From positions 620,001 to 684,000 of the forward strand of contig MKTI01000006.1 in the NCBI GenBank assembly GCA_001898185.1: a stretch of DNA of 64,000 nt, read 5' to 3'. The notes beneath the pieces are model-generated. The model was not told where the DNA came from and did no database searches. It was given only the letters and a program-made list of their open reading frames with translations. How positions within the stretch are numbered: position 1 is the first letter of the stretch; each line of letters begins with the position of its first letter. Source of the stretch: Cellulomonas sp. 73-145 (GTDB lineage: Bacteria; Actinomycetota; Actinomycetes; Actinomycetales; Cellulomonadaceae). Below are positions 60,837-64,000 of the stretch, one piece after another. Both the position numbers and the translations under genes were made by a program.

Positions 60837-61484
60837 CTACCCCTGCGGCACGTCCTCCGGGGCCTGGACCGGCTGGCGGATGATCGTCCGCAGCCGCTCG
60901 GGTGCGGAGCGGCGGGGGTCGCCCAGATAGATCTCGTGATGGGCGCCACGGAGCGCGTACCCCTGCTCGGCGATGGCGCGGTGCAGGCCGGCGATGGTCG
61001 GCCCCTCGGCGTCGTACGGGCCGACGTGCAGCACCTGGAACGCGGTGCCCTCGTCGAGCACGTCGAGGTGCAGGTGCTCCGCCGCGGGCGCACGGCCCTT
61101 GGCGACGGCCGCGTCCAGCGCGCGTCCGACGAGGTCCGCGGTGACGCGGGTCGGCTGGACGATCAGCATCGTCCAGCGCCATTCCGCACGTGTGTCGGTG
61201 AGGAAGGCGTCGGGATCGTCGGCCCACCACAGCCCCTCGAGCGGCCCGACCTTCCACGGCTGCTCACCGATCGCCTTGGCCATGAAGCGCAGGCCGTAGG
61301 AGACGGCGTAGAGGGTGCCGACCGCGTCGGCGTATGCCGGCGTCGTCTCGGGATCCCCGGCGCCGTCCACCATCAGGCACTGCAGCTGTGGCACGTCCAC
61401 CCTGGCCGGCGTCGCGGTGGCCCGGTACAGCCCAGCGAGATCGGGGTCGCCAGCAGAACCACGGACCGCGCCGTCGGGGGCCAT
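60837..61484 (-). CDS. GyrI-like small-molecule-binding domain protein
   Basis: 215 residues. LYRATATPARVDVPQLQCLMVDGAGDPETTPAYADAVGTLYAVSYGLRFMAK, then PLEGLWWADDP, EWRWTMLIVQPTRVTADLVGRAL, HVGPYDAEGPTIAGLHRAIAEQGYALRGAHHEIYLGDPRRSAPERLRTIIRQPV. This is a full-length stand-alone GyrI-like protein of the DUF-annotated type found in many soil bacteria, likely binding small hydrophobic compounds. The start at 61484 has no good ribosome site. Divergent from pepC. Confidence 0.82.
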   Translation of the reverse strand: MAPDGAVRGSAGDPDLAGLYRATATPARVDVPQLQCLMVDGAGDPETTPAYADAVGTLYAVSYGLRFMAKAIGEQPWKVGPLEGLWWADDPDAFLTDTRAEWRWTMLIVQPTRVTADLVGRALDAAVAKGRAPAAEHLHLDVLDEGTAFQVLHVGPYDAEGPTIAGLHRAIAEQGYALRGAHHEIYLGDPRRSAPERLRTIIRQPVQAPEDVPQG

Positions 61485-61534
61485 GGGGTCAGCGAACCGC
61501 AGTCCCAGCAGCCGGACAACAGAGGAGGACCACA

Positions 61535-62962
61535 ATGGCGGTCGTGACTGCCACGACCTCGAACCAGACCCAGGCCCCGAACCCGACCCAGACGCCGGCA
61601 CTCATCCCGACGCAGAGCACCGATCACACCGGAACCGTCGCGGCAACGCCGCTCCACCCCGACTTCGTCGCCACCCTGGCCGCCGGCTTCGCCGCGGACC
61701 CGGCCCGGCTGCGCGCGCAGAACGCCGTCACCCGCACCCCGGTCGGCGAGGTGGCCATGAACCACGCGCGCGCCACCTCGATCCGCACCAGCGTGTCGAA
61801 CCAGCTCGACGACTGGTCCGTCGCCAACCAGAAGAAGAGCGGTCGCTGCTGGCTGTTCGCCGCACTGAACCTGCTGCGCGTCGGTGCGAAGCAGCGCCTG
61901 GGCGTCAAGGAGTTCGAGTTCAGCCAGAACTACGCCATGTACTGGGACAAGCTCGAGCGGGCCAACTTCTTCTGCGAGGACGTCGTCGCGACGGCCGGTG
62001 AGCCGATCGACTCGCGCCTGGTCGGCTTCCTGCTGCAGACGCTGCTCGGCGACGGCGGCCAGTGGGACATGGCGGTCAGCGTGTTCCTCAAGCATGGCGT
62101 GGTGCCCAAGGAGGCCATGCCGGAGACGCAGTCGTCCTCGGACACCGACGCGATGAACACCCAGCTGCGGGCGCGCCTGCGCAAGGGCGCGCTGGCGCTG
62201 CGGGCTGCGGTCGCCGACGGCGGTGACGTGGCGGCCGTCAAGGCGGAGGTCCTCACGGACGTGCACACCATCCTGACGATCCACCTGGGCACGCCGCCGA
62301 CGTCGTTCGACTGGCAGTGGACGGACGACGAGAAGCAGTTCCACCGCGACGGCGTGCTGACGCCCCAGCAGTTCTTCGAGCGGTACGTCACCCTCGACCT
62401 GACCCAGTACGTGTGCCTGGTGGACGACCCCCGTCGCGAGCACCCCAAGGGTGCGGCGCTGACCGTGGCGAACCTCGGCAACGTGATCGGCGGTCGGCAG
62501 GTGCGGTACGTCAACGCGCCGATGGCCACCATCAAGGAGCTGGCCGCGGCGTCGATCGTCGCCGGTGAGCCCGTCTGGTTCGGCTGCGACGTGAAGCCGC
62601 AGATGCACCGGGAGGACGGCATCTGGGCCGCCGACCTGTTCGACTACTCCGGCGTGTACGGGGTGGACCTGTCCACCACCAAGGAGGAGCGGGTCGTCTC
62701 CGGCGAGTCGGCGATGACCCACGCGATGCTGCTGACCGGCGTGGACGTCGTCGACGGCACGCCGCGGCGGTGGCGCGTGGAGAACAGCTGGGGCGACGAC
62801 AAGGCCGACAAGGGCTTCTTCACCATGGACGACTCGTGGTTCGACGAGTACGTCTTCGAGGTCGTCGTCCGCACCGACGCCCTGCCGGAGGACCTGCGTC
62901 CCGCGCTCACCGCCGAGCCCATCGTCCTGCCCGCGTGGGACCCGATGGGCGCGCTCGCCTGA
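61535..62962 (+). CDS. pepC: Aminopeptidase C (bleomycin hydrolase type)
   Basis: 475 residues, peptidase family C1B. The catalytic Cys is C105 in KKSGRCWLFAALN, the His is H396 in SAMTHAMLLTG, and the Asn is N417 in WRVENSWGDD. The Gln of the oxyanion hole is in VANQKKSGRCW. A ~30-residue Thr/Gln-rich tail precedes the family start. It trims N-terminal residues of peptides in the cytoplasm as a hexameric barrel. The C-terminal end (LPAWDPMGALA) carries the short tail that self-blocks the active site in this family. AGAGGAGG lies 6 nt before the ATG. Confidence 0.94.
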   Translation: MAVVTATTSNQTQAPNPTQTPALIPTQSTDHTGTVAATPLHPDFVATLAAGFAADPARLRAQNAVTRTPVGEVAMNHARATSIRTSVSNQLDDWSVANQKKSGRCWLFAALNLLRVGAKQRLGVKEFEFSQNYAMYWDKLERANFFCEDVVATAGEPIDSRLVGFLLQTLLGDGGQWDMAVSVFLKHGVVPKEAMPETQSSSDTDAMNTQLRARLRKGALALRAAVADGGDVAAVKAEVLTDVHTILTIHLGTPPTSFDWQWTDDEKQFHRDGVLTPQQFFERYVTLDLTQYVCLVDDPRREHPKGAALTVANLGNVIGGRQVRYVNAPMATIKELAAASIVAGEPVWFGCDVKPQMHREDGIWAADLFDYSGVYGVDLSTTKEERVVSGESAMTHAMLLTGVDVVDGTPRRWRVENSWGDDKADKGFFTMDDSWFDEYVFEVVVRTDALPEDLRPALTAEPIVLPAWDPMGALA

Positions 62963-63000
62963 GCCGCCGAGGGCCGGAGACGGGTGTCGGATCTGCCGCA

Positions 63001-63006
63001 TAGGGT
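63001..63006 (+). promoter_or_regulatory. -10 box of leaderless dnaX
   Basis: TAGGGT ends 6 nt before the GTG at 63013; there is no ribosome binding site in the gap, so dnaX mRNA is probably leaderless. Confidence 0.6.
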
Positions 63007-63012
63007 TCGCAC

Positions 63013-64000
63013 GTGACCACAGCGCTGTACCGCCGGTACCGGCCCGAGACCTTCGCCGAGGTCATCGGGCAGGACCACGTGACGGCGCCGCTGCGTCAGG
63101 CGCTGCGCTCCGGCCAGGTCAACCACGCCTACCTGTTCTCCGGCCCTCGTGGCTGTGGCAAGACGAGCTCCGCGCGCATCCTGGCGCGGGTCCTCAACTG
63201 CGCGCAGAACACCGCGGAGCACCCGACGGACACGCCCTGCGGGGAGTGCGAGTCGTGCATCGAGCTGGCGACGGGCGGTCCCGGCAGCCTGGACGTCGTC
63301 GAGATCGACGCCGCCAGCCACGGCGGTGTGGACGACGCCCGTGAGCTGCGCGAGCGGGCCACCTTCGCCCCCGCCCGGGACCGGTACAAGGTATTCATCC
63401 TCGACGAGGCCCACATGGTCTCCAACCAGGGCTTCAACGCCCTGCTGAAGATCGTCGAGGAGCCCCCGCCGCACGTGAAGTTCGTGTTCGCGACGACGGA
63501 GCCGGACAAGGTGATCGGCACCATCCGCTCCCGCACGCACCACTACCCGTTCCGGCTGGTGCCGCCGGACGTGCTGGTGCCCTACCTGGCACAGGTGTGC
63601 GAGACCGAGGGCGTGCCGGTCGGTTCCGGCGTGCTGCCGCTGGTGGTGCGGGCCGGTGCTGGGTCGGTGCGGGACAGCCTGTCGGTGCTGGACCAGCTGA
63701 TCGCCGGCGCGGGGGACAGCGGTCTGGAGTACGAGAGCGCCGTGGCGCTGCTCGGCTACACGCCGGCGTCCCTGCTCGACGACCTGGTCGAGGCGATCGC
63801 GGCCCGCGACGGCGCCACCGCGTTCTCGGTGGTGGAGCGGGTGGTGGCCACCGGGCACGAGCCGCGACGGTTCGTGGAGGACCTGCTCGAGCGCCTGCGC
63901 GACCTGATCGTGCTGGCCGCGGCAGGGGATGCCGCCGGCGCGGCCCTCGGCATGATCCCGTCGGACCAGCTGGACCGGATGCGTGCCCAGGCGGCGCACC
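63013..64000 (+). CDS. dnaX: DNA polymerase III subunit gamma/tau (3' end cut by window)
   Basis: The window holds the first ~329 codons. The opening LYRRYRPETFAEVIGQDHV is diagnostic. The AAA+ clamp-loader core has Walker A SGPRGCGKTSSARIL, a zinc module (LNC...PCGECESC), Walker B VFILDEAHMV and SRC-like region SRTHHYPFRL, then domain III with RDSLSVLDQLIAGAG. It loads the sliding clamp for DNA replication. The GTG start follows pepC by 50 nt and has a leaderless promoter. The C-terminal tau part is outside the window. Confidence 0.96.
   Translation, partial: MTTALYRRYRPETFAEVIGQDHVTAPLRQALRSGQVNHAYLFSGPRGCGKTSSARILARVLNCAQNTAEHPTDTPCGECESCIELATGGPGSLDVVEIDAASHGGVDDARELRERATFAPARDRYKVFILDEAHMVSNQGFNALLKIVEEPPPHVKFVFATTEPDKVIGTIRSRTHHYPFRLVPPDVLVPYLAQVCETEGVPVGSGVLPLVVRAGAGSVRDSLSVLDQLIAGAGDSGLEYESAVALLGYTPASLLDDLVEAIAARDGATAFSVVERVVATGHEPRRFVEDLLERLRDLIVLAAAGDAAGAALGMIPSDQLDRMRAQAAH

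Overview
The window comes from a high-GC Gram-positive bacterium (Actinomycetota). GC is visibly above 70% in most genes and GTG starts are common. Several genes carry TANNNT -10 boxes directly in front of the start codon (leaderless mRNAs), the SRP RNA is of the small type, and there are LytR_C, DUF2630, DUF6318 and septum-formation proteins. A cellulomonad or other Micrococcales is my best guess, but that is inference. No transposase, integrase, CRISPR array or rRNA operon was found.

Layout. (1) 1-17.2 kb: part of an extracellular contractile injection system (eCIS)-type locus. A minus-strand block encodes a DUF4255/Pvc16-like protein and three very large proteins of one architecture: Ig-like N-terminus, one membrane helix, then many carboxypeptidase-regulatory-like or Ig repeats. 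The divergent plus-strand block encodes a two-module AAA ATPase, a DUF4157 (eCIS core domain) protein ending in an HExxH metallopeptidase-like domain, and a small orphan protein. A DUF4280 PAAR-like protein faces this block. No sheath, tube or baseplate gene is visible; they may lie left of the window. (2) 17.2-30.8 kb: housekeeping and envelope genes: septum-formation lipoprotein, P-type ATPase, YqeY, GNAT-DedA pair, aldo/keto reductase, NAD(P)-binding oxidoreductase, GT87-like membrane glycosyltransferase, uracil/xanthine permease, LytR_C pair, DUF2630, cold-shock protein, SRPBCC and VOC proteins. (3) 30.9-35.7 kb: ABC-2 exporter, beta-CASP metallo-beta-lactamase-fold protein and a coupled secreted protein.

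(4) 35.8-41.4 kb: complete agmatine deiminase pathway on the minus strand. A TetR regulator is followed by an antiporter (aguD), agmatine deiminase (aguA), putrescine carbamoyltransferase (aguB) and carbamate kinase, giving ATP, CO2 and NH3 from agmatine, with a 41-bp palindromic operator in front of aguD. (5) 41.5-44.9 kb: YbaK-like deacylase, a ScoMcrA-head/zinc-ribbon protein, a chemoreceptor and an LLM flavin oxidoreductase. (6) 45-52.5 kb: a sugar ABC importer of the YtfQRT-YjfF type with one binding protein, two permeases and two separate double-domain ATPases, ending in its own LacI-family regulator. The promoter region holds a near-perfect lac-type operator.

(7) 53.0-55.7 kb: a two-gene island of visibly lower GC next to tRNA-Ser(GGA), encoding an SMC/Rad50-like ATPase and a 75-residue partner. 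It is a candidate defence module. (8) 56.2-64 kb: TetR plus Acg-like oxidoreductase, the SRP RNA, two GyrI-like proteins, a DUF6318/PKD secreted pair, a repeat-rich intergenic stretch, aminopeptidase C and the start of dnaX, which is cut by the window end.

Most convergent gene pairs are separated by strong long-stem hairpins without a clear U-tract, as is usual in high-GC actinobacteria.
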